A stretch of DNA of 19,528 nt, from NCBI GenBank assembly GCA_008016945.1, contig SSGN01000001.1:1-19528 (forward strand). The letters are read 5' to 3'. The notes beneath the pieces are model-generated. The model saw only the letters and a list, made by a program, of their open reading frames with translations, had not been told where the DNA came from and did no database searches. Positions 8,094 through 15,357 of the stretch are shown here, piece by piece. The DNA comes from Flavobacteriales bacterium. Lineage in GTDB: Bacteria > Bacteroidota > Bacteroidia > Flavobacteriales > PHOS-HE28. Both the position numbers and the translations under genes were made by a program. Numbering within the stretch: position 1 is the first letter of the stretch; each line of letters starts with the position of its first letter.

Positions 8094-10838
8094 TCAACGT
8101 ATCACGGTGACGTGCCCGTGGATCTCGTATGCCTCCTGCTTCACGGCGTCCACCGCATAGGCGCGGTAGGCATACACCCCCATGGGCACCACGGTTCCGC
8201 CGAAGCTCCCGTCCCATCCTGCGTCCGGGTCGGTGCTGGTGTGGATCGCCCGTCCCCAACGGTCGAAGATGCGCAGGTCGTAACTCTTCACTTCGACCAC
8301 ACGCGCGATCGGCCTGAACGTGTCGTTGATCCCATCGCCGTTCGGGCTGAAGCTGTTGGGTACATAGAACGCGTGTTCTTGCGCCAGCAGGTGGGCCACG
8401 ATGGTGTCCGGCCCGCTCACTACGGTTGATAAGGTGACCAAGGAGCTGTCGTTCGGGATCGGTGCGTTGTGGGCCAGGGTCCAGTACCGGAAGTCGTAGT
8501 ACATGGGCGGGGCGATCGTGAAGCTCACTTCCGTGTCCTTGGGTACGCTCACCGTGGCGGGGAAGTCCGTGTAGGTGACACCGTTGAAGAGGATGGCCGC
8601 GTGTTCCACACGCGGTTCCACGTCCAATACCACGTCATACCGGACCGGCGGTACGAAGTGGGCCACGATGCTGTCGGCCGTGAGGATGTCGATGGTGACC
8701 AACGAGTCCGTGGTGCTGGGCAGGATGGTGTTGGTGCTGAACACCTCCCAATGGCTGAAGATGTAGCCATTGGCCGGTACCGGTGCCAGGTTGGTGTTGA
8801 TGCCGCCGTAGTACTGCCCACTGAACGGGTATACCGATGGTTGCAGGGAGTTGATGGCGATCTCGCCGCTGAGCGGAGGGTCCACGTTGAACACCACGGG
8901 ATAGGGGCCTTCCACGTCGTAGCAGTCCTGTAACCCTTCGGTGATCAATACGCATCGGTCCGTGATGAAGTCGCGGATGGCCTGCACGTTGCCCTGCCAT
9001 TCGCCCATGCTGCCACCCCAGCGCGCGATGTGCCCCGGCATCTCCGGTTCGATCAGGGCCACCAGGCTGTCCAGCAGACCGATCATGTGGTCGCAGGTGA
9101 ACACGGTGTTGTTGAGGTCGATGTACCGGTTGATGTAGTAGTTGCGGAAGGTCTCGCTCTCGTTCATCAACTTCTCCAGGATGGGGATGTGCCCCTGGCC
9201 ACCGGGGTCGGGGAGGAATTCCGGGTTACAAGGGTCGGCAGCGGCGGTCTGGTCCGGGATACCCGTGAAGTTGGTGTAATGCCCGAAGGTGGCATCCATG
9301 TCCCAGAGCGCGTATCGCCAACGTCGCCCATCGCCATCCGGGTTCAGACCACGCCACCAGGCCGTGTTCCAGTTCAACCAGTCGGCGCAGACCGTTTGGC
9401 TGTTCAGTACCACGTAGTCCACCAGGCTCTTCCAGTTGTACTGGCTCTCCATGGTCGCGAAGGCGGCGGCATCTCCCATGTCGTTGGAGAGGATGTGGTT
9501 GCGCACGGCATCCCAGTCGTTCTCCGCGGCATTGCCGCCATATTCAGCCCAGGTGGCGCCCCACGTCTTCAGGAAATGGAGCTGGTCCGCGGGTTGGTCG
9601 TAGTATTCGTCGGTGAAGTCCGCATCATCCACCTTCTCCCGGATCTCGTACACCCCCCAGTAGTTCCCGTTCGCATAGAGTACGCACGGCTCGTAGCTGC
9701 GCTCGTCGAGCTTCGGGTCGCTCAGCTGCGAGAGGGCTTGTACGAAGGCATCGCGGATGTGCGCGCCACCGTTCTCGAAGGGGTAGTTGTCGCTGGCGCC
9801 GGCCTTCAGGATCAGCCGTTGGTAGTGGTTCCGGGTCTTGGTGCGGAAGATGGGATGATGCAGCGCGTCGTTGTCGCCGAACTGGTCGCGGCTCACGTAG
9901 TCGATGCCCCGTTGATCGTACGCCCATGAGTCGTTGCCATGCTCGTTCATGTCGCCGGTGGACGAAGATCGCAGTTGCCCATCGGGGCCGAAGTACTCCA
10001 GGCTGCCGATGGGTTCGTTCTGCGTGCCGTTCAACAGGGTGAGGATGTCGTCGCCGGCCAGGGAGATGATGGGCACCGTGTGGCCCGCACCGATCAGGTA
10101 GGTGTGGGTCTCGATGGCGCTGGGCGGGACGTTGGCCGTGGTGCTGAAGCAGCGCGCACGTACCACCGTGGTGGCGTTGATGGCGATGGGGCCGCTGTAG
10201 GCCGTAGCGGTGGCGGTGGGGGTGGTGCCATCCAGGGTGTAGCGGATGGTGTTCCCCGCAGGGGCGCTCAGGGCCACGGAAACGGGGCCCGTATGTACGC
10301 CCGAGGGGGTGCCGAATTGCGGACGCGGCGCATATTCCGGTACGGCCCCGACGTTGCTGGCCCCGGGGGTGGGGTTCAGGAAGAGCGCCCACGAACCGGT
10401 CCCGTCCACGTCCAGCCCGCGGCTGTGGTTCATCTGGGTGCGCAGGGTCATCTCGTAGTCGCTCACGATGGTGGCCGAAGGATCGCTGAGCACGGCCCAT
10501 TCCGCGCTGGTCTGGTTCAGCTTGAAACTGGTGTGGTGTTCGGCGCCCACGGTGGTGTTGCGCCCATCGCAATAGACCACCAGGAACGCGTTGGCACCGA
10601 TGGACGCACCCGCCGGGAAGGCCCACTTCGTGTTGTTGTTCTGGCTGTCGCTCAGGTACCACCCCGTTAGGTCCACGGCCGACCCACCCGTGTTGTACAG
10701 TTCGATCCAGTCCTCGTATTCCCCCGTGCCATCGGCGTGATCGGAGTAGTTCGAGTGGCTTACCTCGTTGATCACCACCTGTGCCCAGCCGCCGAGCGAC
10801 CGCAAGAGCACCAGGGTGATGAGGGCGAGTTTCCGCAT
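8094..10838 (-). CDS. Secreted CotH-kinase family protein with lamin-tail domain and T9SS type B tail
   Basis: 914 aa from the ATG at 10838. The signal peptide (MRKLALITLVLLRSLGGWAQ) starts cleanly there. An upstream ATG at 10856 adds only MNPTTP and abuts a promoter-like box, so 10838 is preferred. Domain order: lamin-tail domain at about 21-130 (VINEVSHSN, DWIELYNTG, LTGWYLSD); a chitobiase/hexosaminidase C-terminal-like module at about 170-235 (IRYTLDGTTP); a CotH kinase domain at about 250-625 with NGNYWGVYEIREKVD and LWDMDATFG, whose D513-x-D515 fits the metal-binding DxD of CotH proteins; two beta-rich repeats at about 645-815, each ending in (D)(S/T)IVAHxx; and a gliding-motility C-terminal domain from about 821 (YVPNSFSPNGDGIND, FDRWG, end GHVTVIR). 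CotH proteins are protein kinases in spore-coat contexts; in Bacteroidota their targets are unknown. A role outside the cell is inferred from the signal peptide and T9SS tail. Confidence 0.88.
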   Translation of the reverse strand: MRKLALITLVLLRSLGGWAQVVINEVSHSNYSDHADGTGEYEDWIELYNTGGSAVDLTGWYLSDSQNNNTKWAFPAGASIGANAFLVVYCDGRNTTVGAEHHTSFKLNQTSAEWAVLSDPSATIVSDYEMTLRTQMNHSRGLDVDGTGSWALFLNPTPGASNVGAVPEYAPRPQFGTPSGVHTGPVSVALSAPAGNTIRYTLDGTTPTATATAYSGPIAINATTVVRARCFSTTANVPPSAIETHTYLIGAGHTVPIISLAGDDILTLLNGTQNEPIGSLEYFGPDGQLRSSSTGDMNEHGNDSWAYDQRGIDYVSRDQFGDNDALHHPIFRTKTRNHYQRLILKAGASDNYPFENGGAHIRDAFVQALSQLSDPKLDERSYEPCVLYANGNYWGVYEIREKVDDADFTDEYYDQPADQLHFLKTWGATWAEYGGNAAENDWDAVRNHILSNDMGDAAAFATMESQYNWKSLVDYVVLNSQTVCADWLNWNTAWWRGLNPDGDGRRWRYALWDMDATFGHYTNFTGIPDQTAAADPCNPEFLPDPGGQGHIPILEKLMNESETFRNYYINRYIDLNNTVFTCDHMIGLLDSLVALIEPEMPGHIARWGGSMGEWQGNVQAIRDFITDRCVLITEGLQDCYDVEGPYPVVFNVDPPLSGEIAINSLQPSVYPFSGQYYGGINTNLAPVPANGYIFSHWEVFSTNTILPSTTDSLVTIDILTADSIVAHFVPPVRYDVVLDVEPRVEHAAILFNGVTYTDFPATVSVPKDTEVSFTIAPPMYYDFRYWTLAHNAPIPNDSSLVTLSTVVSGPDTIVAHLLAQEHAFYVPNSFSPNGDGINDTFRPIARVVEVKSYDLRIFDRWGRAIHTSTDPDAGWDGSFGGTVVPMGVYAYRAYAVDAVKQEAYEIHGHVTVIR

Positions 10839-10857
10839 GGGGGTGGTGGGGTTCATG

Positions 10858-10865
10858 GCAAGTTA
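10858..10865 (-). promoter_or_regulatory. Promoter -7-like box upstream of the CotH gene
   Basis: On the minus strand the sequence reads TAACTTGC, close to TAnnTTTG and identical to the box before the GNAT gene at 15012-15019. It ends one base before the ATG at 10856, so transcription starting just downstream would favour the ATG at 10838. This is a weak match to the consensus, supported mainly by recurrence. Confidence 0.3.
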
Positions 10866-10901
10866 CCGATGCGCGGCGGTCGTGGGCACGGACTTTCCGC
10901 C

Positions 10902-10937
10902 CATTCTTGGAAGCGAGGATCCTCGTTCGCTGGAATG
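10902..10937. repeat. Imperfect 36-bp palindrome, possible dispersed intergenic repeat
   Basis: Outer arms CATTC and GAATG enclose a core with the perfect palindrome CGAGGATCCTCG at 10914-10925 and GCGA/TCGC inner arms. The element lies in the 10839-11076 gap upstream of the CotH gene and downstream of the S9 peptidase terminator. The layout resembles REP-like intergenic palindromes, but no second full copy is in this window. Confidence 0.3.
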
Positions 10938-11023
10938 ACGAAGGGTGACGGTGTTCCGGTGCCTGGGTGGTGCAGCTGCCAACGTATCGATCGACATGGA
11001 CCGTCAAGAAGGGTGCACCTCCG

Positions 11024-11056
11024 AAAAAGGAACGGCGACCTGGTGGGGGCGCCGTT
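11024..11056 (-). terminator. Rho-independent terminator of the S9 peptidase gene
   Basis: On the minus strand an 8-bp GC-rich stem (GAACGGCG pairing with CGCCGTTC, a 12-nt loop) is followed by CTTTTT. It starts about 20 bases after the TCA-complement stop of the peptidase gene at 11077. Stem, loop and T-run together make a textbook intrinsic terminator. It insulates the CotH gene from the peptidase transcript. Confidence 0.75.
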
Positions 11057-11076
11057 CGTTCAGGGGGAGGGGGCGA

Positions 11077-13050
11077 TCATTTCGCCTCCGCCGTGGCCTT
11101 GGGCTTGTACCCGCTGCCGATGTGCTGGTCCAGGAATCGTTCCATGGCGGTGTAGAAGTCGAAGCGGTTCTCCTCGTTGTGGAAGCCGTGGCCTTCGTTG
11201 TCCTTCACCATGTATTCCACGTCCACACCTTGGGCCTTCAGTGCGGCCACCATCTGGTCGCTTTCGGCCTTCACCACGCGCGGGTCGTTGGCCCCTTGCG
11301 CGATGAACAAGGGGGTCTTGATCCGGTCGGCATGGCGTGCCGGCGAGGCTTCATCCAACAGGAGGCTGTCCTTCACCGGGTCGCCCACCATCTCGAACAT
11401 CATCGCCCGGAACGGAGCCCAGTAGGGAGGGATGGTGCGTTGGAAGGTGAACAGGTCGCTCACGCCCACGTAGTCCACCGCAGCGGCGTACAGGTCGGGG
11501 GTGTAGGTGATGCCCGCCAGGGTGGCGTAGCCGCCGTAGCTGGCACCGTAGATGGCCACCCGTGCCGGATCCACCTTGCCGCTCTTGGTCAGCCATTCCA
11601 CACCGTCGGTGATGTCGTTCTGCATGGTCTTACCCCATTGTTTGAAGCTTGCGGCCCAGAACTCCCGTCCGTAGCCGGTACTGCCACGGAAGTTCATCTG
11701 CAGCACGGCGTAGCCCCGGTTGGCCAGCAGCTGTACCTCCGGGTTGAAGCCCCACTCGTCGCGTGCCCAAGGGCCACCATGGGGGTTCACCACCAGCGGA
11801 AGGTCCTTCGCTTCGCGGCCCGCAGGCAGGGTCAGGTAGCCATGGATGGTGAGGCCATCGCGGCTCTGGTAGGTGATCGGTTCCATGCTGGCCATCTGCG
11901 CGGCATCGATCCAGGGGCGCAACTTCGCCAGCTCCTTCAGGTCGTCCGTGGTGCTGTCGTAGCTGTAGTATGTGCCTGGGTCGCGATCGCTACCGGCCCA
12001 CACGAGGAATTTCGTTTCGCTGTCGTCCTCGCCATAGATCCAATATTCCACGCCATTGAATTTCGGGGCCAGCTTGGCGTACATGGCCTCGGTCTCCTTG
12101 TCCAGGAAGAGACGCTCGCTCTTGGCTCCTGTCCAGGTGGCCATGGTCAGCACCTTCCGCTTCTTACTGTAACTCACATTGCCCATGTCGTAGTCCGCGT
12201 TCTCCGCGATCACCTTGATCTCTTTCTTCCCTTCGAGGTCCCACTCCACGATCGCGGTCTTGTCCCGGTCGTTCAGGTTATGGTTCACGATCAGGTTCTT
12301 GTTGTCGAAGGTGAACATCTGGGGGCTCCAGCTATCCTTGAAGCCCGTGGTCAGGTACAGGGTGAAGGGATCCTTCTCCGTGGCGCGATAGAAGATCGAG
12401 GTGTTCACCCCATCGGTCTTGGTGGCCATGCGGATCACCCCGTTGTGGTCCGTGATCCACGCCTCGTAGTTGTCCTTGCTGTTGTCGTACACCGGCTTCC
12501 GCTCTCCGGTAACGATGTTCACCAGGTAGGGGTCGAACACCTGCGGGTTGCGCTCGTTCATCTGCACCATCACGGTCTGTTCCATGCCGGCAACGCCATC
12601 GAGGTCGTCCATCACACCGGCCACCACGCCTTTCTCCGGGGTCAGGGCTTTCACGTCCTTGCCGTCGATGCTGGCGCTGAACACGATGAAGTTCTCGTCG
12701 CCGTTGATGTCGCGGCTGTACAGGATGCGATCGCCCTTCCAGAAGTGTCGGCCGATGTCGCGCACGGTGTCGGTGGTCACCTGCACGGTCTCGGTGCTGC
12801 CTACCTTCTGCACGAAGATGTTCATCCTGTTCTTCCACGGCGCGGTGTAGCTGATGTACTGCCCGTCCGGACTGATGCGGAAGCTGGCCTTCTCCGGGTT
12901 CTTGAAGAAGTCCTTCATGGGGATGGTGGGCGGTGGGGCCGAGGTCGAGGTCGAGGTCGGTTTCTCCTGGTTTCCGCCACACGCGGTGAGCAGGAGGCTG
13001 CCTGCCAATACGGTGGCCAGGCCGGTCGCACACTTGGGAAGGTTGATCAT
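11077..13050 (-). CDS. S9-family (prolyl oligopeptidase-type) serine peptidase, lipoprotein
   Basis: 657 aa. The ATG at 13050 begins a lipoprotein signal peptide with lipobox LLTAC (Cys24) followed by GGNQ and a low-complexity Ser/Thr/Pro linker. The frame is open far upstream but there runs antisense through the glycosyltransferase gene, so it is not used. Residues about 50-400 form a beta-propeller-like region (RISPDGQYISYTAPW near its start). The C-terminal alpha/beta-hydrolase domain carries NPHGGPWARDEWGF and the catalytic triad: Ser504 in GASYGGYA, Asp589 in GANDPRV and His621 in NEGHGFHNEENR. Family members cleave short peptides (dipeptidyl or acylaminoacyl peptidase type). Location is probably the periplasm or envelope, given lipidation. 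It has its own terminator downstream and a weak promoter-like box upstream, so it is probably monocistronic. The exact specificity cannot be told from sequence. Confidence 0.92.
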   Translation of the reverse strand: MINLPKCATGLATVLAGSLLLTACGGNQEKPTSTSTSAPPPTIPMKDFFKNPEKASFRISPDGQYISYTAPWKNRMNIFVQKVGSTETVQVTTDTVRDIGRHFWKGDRILYSRDINGDENFIVFSASIDGKDVKALTPEKGVVAGVMDDLDGVAGMEQTVMVQMNERNPQVFDPYLVNIVTGERKPVYDNSKDNYEAWITDHNGVIRMATKTDGVNTSIFYRATEKDPFTLYLTTGFKDSWSPQMFTFDNKNLIVNHNLNDRDKTAIVEWDLEGKKEIKVIAENADYDMGNVSYSKKRKVLTMATWTGAKSERLFLDKETEAMYAKLAPKFNGVEYWIYGEDDSETKFLVWAGSDRDPGTYYSYDSTTDDLKELAKLRPWIDAAQMASMEPITYQSRDGLTIHGYLTLPAGREAKDLPLVVNPHGGPWARDEWGFNPEVQLLANRGYAVLQMNFRGSTGYGREFWAASFKQWGKTMQNDITDGVEWLTKSGKVDPARVAIYGASYGGYATLAGITYTPDLYAAAVDYVGVSDLFTFQRTIPPYWAPFRAMMFEMVGDPVKDSLLLDEASPARHADRIKTPLFIAQGANDPRVVKAESDQMVAALKAQGVDVEYMVKDNEGHGFHNEENRFDFYTAMERFLDQHIGSGYKPKATAEAK

Positions 13051-13075
13051 AGGTTGGGTCTTGGGGTCTGGTCCG

Positions 13076-13083
13076 CAAAGGTG
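13076..13083 (-). promoter_or_regulatory. Weak promoter -7-like box for the S9 peptidase
   Basis: The minus strand reads CACCTTTG, one mismatch from TAnnTTTG, 25 nt upstream of the ATG at 13050 and within the 95-nt gap after the glycosyltransferase stop. Supported by position and by similar boxes elsewhere in the window. Confidence 0.25.
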
Positions 13084-13145
13084 GGTGGAGGTGACGAATG
13101 GTGGACCCGGGATCCACGAACGGTTGGAAGGCTGGATGAGCAGCC

Positions 13146-14549
13146 TCAGCGGCTGAACCGGTACACCCACACCTTCGGGGTGGCCTCCACGGAGTCGACC
13201 CGGGGGTAGATGGCCCGCAGTTCCCGGTACCAGCGCCGCTCGGGGTCCACCCAATGGGCGCCCGCGTCGATCACCAGGGCCACGGGCACGGTATCCGGTG
13301 GGGCCGCTGGCACCTGGGCCGCGCCCGGCCTTCCGACTTCGGAGCGGTAGGCCATGTGCTGGGCGGTAGGGAGCTGTAGCGACCGCGGATCCTGCGCGGC
13401 CAGGTGGGTGATCCAGTACCAACGCGGCAGCACCTCCACGGAGCAAGAGCCTCCGCAGAGCGCTTGCTCCACGCGCACCACCTGGCTCGGGTGCAGGCCG
13501 GAGTCCTTCCAGGGGGTGAAGGTGGCGGCCATGCCCAGGCCGAGGGCCGCGAACACCCCGGTCCGCAGGGGGGCGTTGGGGAACAGGATCTCCACCGAAA
13601 GCGCCACCAGCAGGGCGAATCCAGGGGCCGCGAACACCAGGTAACGGTCCAGGAACATCGGCACCACGAAGCTCACCATGAACATGCCCAGCAACGGCAC
13701 GAAAGCCCAGAGCACCGCGAAGCGCAGGCCGACCGAACGCAGGCGGTCCTTCCACCAGGCGGCCACGATGAACGCCAAGAAGACCACGGCGAGCACCGGA
13801 GCATTGCTCCAACGCCACACCATGTTGTACAGTTCCTCCGGAACGGGCGGGGCGAGCCAGGTGCCCTGCACCACGCTCTGCGACATGCGTCCTGTGAAGA
13901 CGAGGGCGTACGGCAGGAACCCGATCGCCGTGAGCACCGTCCCGAAAAGGAAGCTCCTGCGCAGGGGGCGAAGCATGGGGAGCGCGAGGACCAGCAGTCC
14001 TTGCAGGCCCACCACCAGCCAGCCGAAGAAGTGCGTGTACACCAGGGTCAGGTTCAGCAGGGTGAGCAGGAGCATGCCCTGCACCGCCGACCCGGGCCGT
14101 TGCGTGGTGCGCACCAACAGCAAGAGGCTGGTGTTGGTGAGCAGCGTGAAGAGCGGATAGGCCCTTACTTCATGCGCGAACCCATAGTGGTAGTTGCTGA
14201 AGGTGAAGAGGAGCCCCGCAAGGAGTGCCGCACCCCGGCTACCGAAGTGGCGCGCCAGTAGGAACAGCGGCCACACCGCAAGCGCACTGCATGCCGCCGA
14301 TGGCACGCGCAGCCACGAAGCCTCGAACGGGACCACGGCGCTCCAGGCCTTGATCACCAGGAAGTACAGCGGCGGGTTGTTCTCCGTACGGAACATGGCC
14401 CATAGCTCGTTCCAGGGCCGTTGCGACCAGAACACCGTGAAGGGCTCGTCGTGCGCCAGCTCGTTCACCCCCGACCATGCCAGCTTCAAGACCAGGTTGA
14501 CCACCACCAGCCCGAGGAGCAGCAGCCGGTCGGTGCGAGGTAGGGGCAT
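13146..14549 (-). CDS. Multi-pass membrane glycosyltransferase, GT39/ArnT-like family
   Basis: 467 aa. The first helix (residues about 8-27) is followed by a periplasmic loop with AHDEPFT, whose D34-E35 pair is the hallmark acidic dyad of the GT39/ArnT/PMT_2 fold. NNPPLYFLVIKAW (57-69) and FAHEVRAYPLF (124-134) are further family motifs. Many hydrophobic helices follow to about residue 350, including DRYLVFAAPGFALL, and then a soluble C-terminal part of about 110 aa. Such enzymes move a sugar from a polyprenyl-phosphate carrier to a lipid, protein or glycan on the periplasmic face. Donor and acceptor are unknown. The gene begins 23 nt after the GNAT stop and has its own promoter-like box 4 nt before the ATG, so it could be co-transcribed or separately started. 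No polysaccharide cluster is seen around it. Confidence 0.85.
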   Translation of the reverse strand: MPLPRTDRLLLLGLVVVNLVLKLAWSGVNELAHDEPFTVFWSQRPWNELWAMFRTENNPPLYFLVIKAWSAVVPFEASWLRVPSAACSALAVWPLFLLARHFGSRGAALLAGLLFTFSNYHYGFAHEVRAYPLFTLLTNTSLLLLVRTTQRPGSAVQGMLLLTLLNLTLVYTHFFGWLVVGLQGLLVLALPMLRPLRRSFLFGTVLTAIGFLPYALVFTGRMSQSVVQGTWLAPPVPEELYNMVWRWSNAPVLAVVFLAFIVAAWWKDRLRSVGLRFAVLWAFVPLLGMFMVSFVVPMFLDRYLVFAAPGFALLVALSVEILFPNAPLRTGVFAALGLGMAATFTPWKDSGLHPSQVVRVEQALCGGSCSVEVLPRWYWITHLAAQDPRSLQLPTAQHMAYRSEVGRPGAAQVPAAPPDTVPVALVIDAGAHWVDPERRWYRELRAIYPRVDSVEATPKVWVYRFSR

Positions 14550-14553
14550 GGCA

Positions 14554-14561
14554 CGAAACTA
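14554..14561 (-). promoter_or_regulatory. Promoter -7-like box 4 nt before the glycosyltransferase ATG
   Basis: The minus strand reads TAGTTTCG, then TGCC, then ATG. One mismatch to TAnnTTTG. The very short spacing would place the transcription start at or next to the start codon, a leaderless arrangement shared with three other genes here. Confidence 0.4.
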
Positions 14562-14572
14562 CCCCAAGCGGC

Positions 14573-15007
14573 TCATATCCGACAGCTCATCACCTGATGC
14601 AGGCCGATCCCTGGGATGTCGAACGCCGCACCTTGCACTTCGAGGCCCAGCCGCGCGTAGAACGGCACGGCCGTGAGGCGTGCGTTGCACCACAGCAGGT
14701 CGGCGTGCTGTGTCTTCAGGTGGTCCATGCCAAAGCGGAGCGACAGGTCGCCCGCACCTTGTCGTTGGTGGTCGGGATGGACGGCCATGCCGCGCAAGCG
14801 GTATTGTTTCCAACCTTTCAACGCGGGGTGCGCCTCCGGGTAGAAGGAGCCCACGCCGATGAGGTCGTCGGCCCGGAGCACGCCCAGGTGGAACGCTCCT
14901 TCCAGCCGGTCGTTCGCAAAGTGCACATCCGCCTCGACACCGCCCGGACGCAGCACCAGCAGCCGGAGTGCGTAGGCCTCGGTCGCTTTGATGAACCGCA
15001 CACGCAT
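14573..15007 (-). CDS. GNAT-family N-acetyltransferase
   Basis: 144 aa, a typical single-domain GNAT. Motif A is LRGMAVHPDHQRQGAG (71-86), containing the beta-4 strand and the Q/RxxGxG/A loop that binds the acetyl-CoA pyrophosphate. Motif B-like NARLTAVPFYARLGLE (108-123) includes the Tyr near the thiolate-leaving position. The N-terminus (MRVRFIKATEAYALRLLVLRP) resembles GNATs annotated with the start phrase 'R...ATxExxxLRxxVLRPG'. The acceptor is unknown: it could be a small amine or a protein. The ATG at 15007 is preferred because the promoter-like box lies just upstream and no other start precedes motif regions. The downstream neighbour is the GT39-like gene, 23 nt away, but no functional link is evident. 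Confidence 0.88.
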   Translation of the reverse strand: MRVRFIKATEAYALRLLVLRPGGVEADVHFANDRLEGAFHLGVLRADDLIGVGSFYPEAHPALKGWKQYRLRGMAVHPDHQRQGAGDLSLRFGMDHLKTQHADLLWCNARLTAVPFYARLGLEVQGAAFDIPGIGLHQVMSCRI

Positions 15008-15011
15008 GCGG

Positions 15012-15019
15012 GCAAGTTA
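15012..15019 (-). promoter_or_regulatory. Promoter -7-like box 4 nt before the GNAT ATG
   Basis: The minus strand reads TAACTTGC, then CCGC, then ATG. It is identical to the box upstream of the CotH gene. Match to TAnnTTTG is partial, but the 4-nt spacing to the start codon repeats that of three other genes. Confidence 0.35.
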
Positions 15020-15162
15020 GGGGACCTCCATGAACTCCGCCCCGGTGTCATCGTCGTGTCTCGTCCCGACGAACAGGAGCGCCAGGTATCATCCGTTCGG
15101 AGGAAGAGATCAGTGCGTGAGAAAGAAACGGTCGCTGCATGGACTGATCCGGTTGGCGGAGC

Positions 15163-15255
15163 GGAGAGGATGAGAAAAGGAAGTGAAAAAGAGAAAAAAG
15201 TGAAAAAGTGAAGAAGAGAAGAAGTGAGAGGAAAAGTGAAGAGGAAAAGAAAAAG
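15163..15255. repeat. 93-nt nearly pure purine tract with five AGTGA words
   Basis: The plus strand is A or G at 87 of 93 positions and has no C at all. The six T bases are at 15171, 15184, 15201, 15209, 15224 and 15236, and five of them lie in the word AGTGA. The flanks are GC-rich mixed sequence, so the compositional change is abrupt. On the minus strand it is a long C/T tract just downstream of a candidate terminator stem. Confidence 0.75.
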
Positions 15256-15299
15256 CCGGTTGCCCGCTGCGCAGTTGTACGACCGGATCCTAGGGCAAC
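15244..15299 (-). terminator. Candidate terminator of the M42/membrane-protein operon
   Basis: On the minus strand GTTGCCC (15293-15299) can pair with GGGCAAC (15259-15265), 7 perfect base pairs around a 27-nt loop. The stem is followed within 3-4 nt by CTTTTTCTTTT and a much longer pyrimidine tract. A competing 5-bp pairing (CCGGT with ACCGG) overlaps it. The site lies about 60 bases past the stop of the membrane-protein gene. The long loop makes this less certain than the terminator at 11024. Confidence 0.4.
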
Positions 15300-15357
15300 G
15301 CTGTTGCGGGCGGTTCCACGCTCCTGTACCTCGCGGTCGCTCCGGGGGGCGTGTGGT

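Larger units (their letters stand above)
15008..15357. other. 350-base gene-free stretch between the GNAT and membrane-protein genes
   Basis: No credible coding frame is seen; the plus-strand frame starting at 15208 runs antisense through two real genes. The stretch holds the GNAT promoter-like box (15012-15019), a purine-rich tract (15163-15255) and a candidate minus-strand terminator (15244-15299). I see nothing else in it apart from weak short inverted repeats. Confidence 0.6.

Noticed and set aside
9030..9929. Plus-strand open frame of 299 codons inside the CotH gene
   Set aside because: Shadow of the CotH coding strand; no recognisable domain, and the CotH frame shows conserved motifs through the same stretch.
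10945..13209. Plus-strand open frame of 754 codons
   Set aside because: It is antisense to the S9 peptidase, whose catalytic triad and lipobox are intact. The His/Val-rich translation matches no family and covers the terminator.
13051..13818. Extension of the S9 peptidase frame to an upstream start at 13818
   Set aside because: This part is antisense-free but overlaps the glycosyltransferase coding region in another frame, and the lipoprotein signal peptide begins at 13050.
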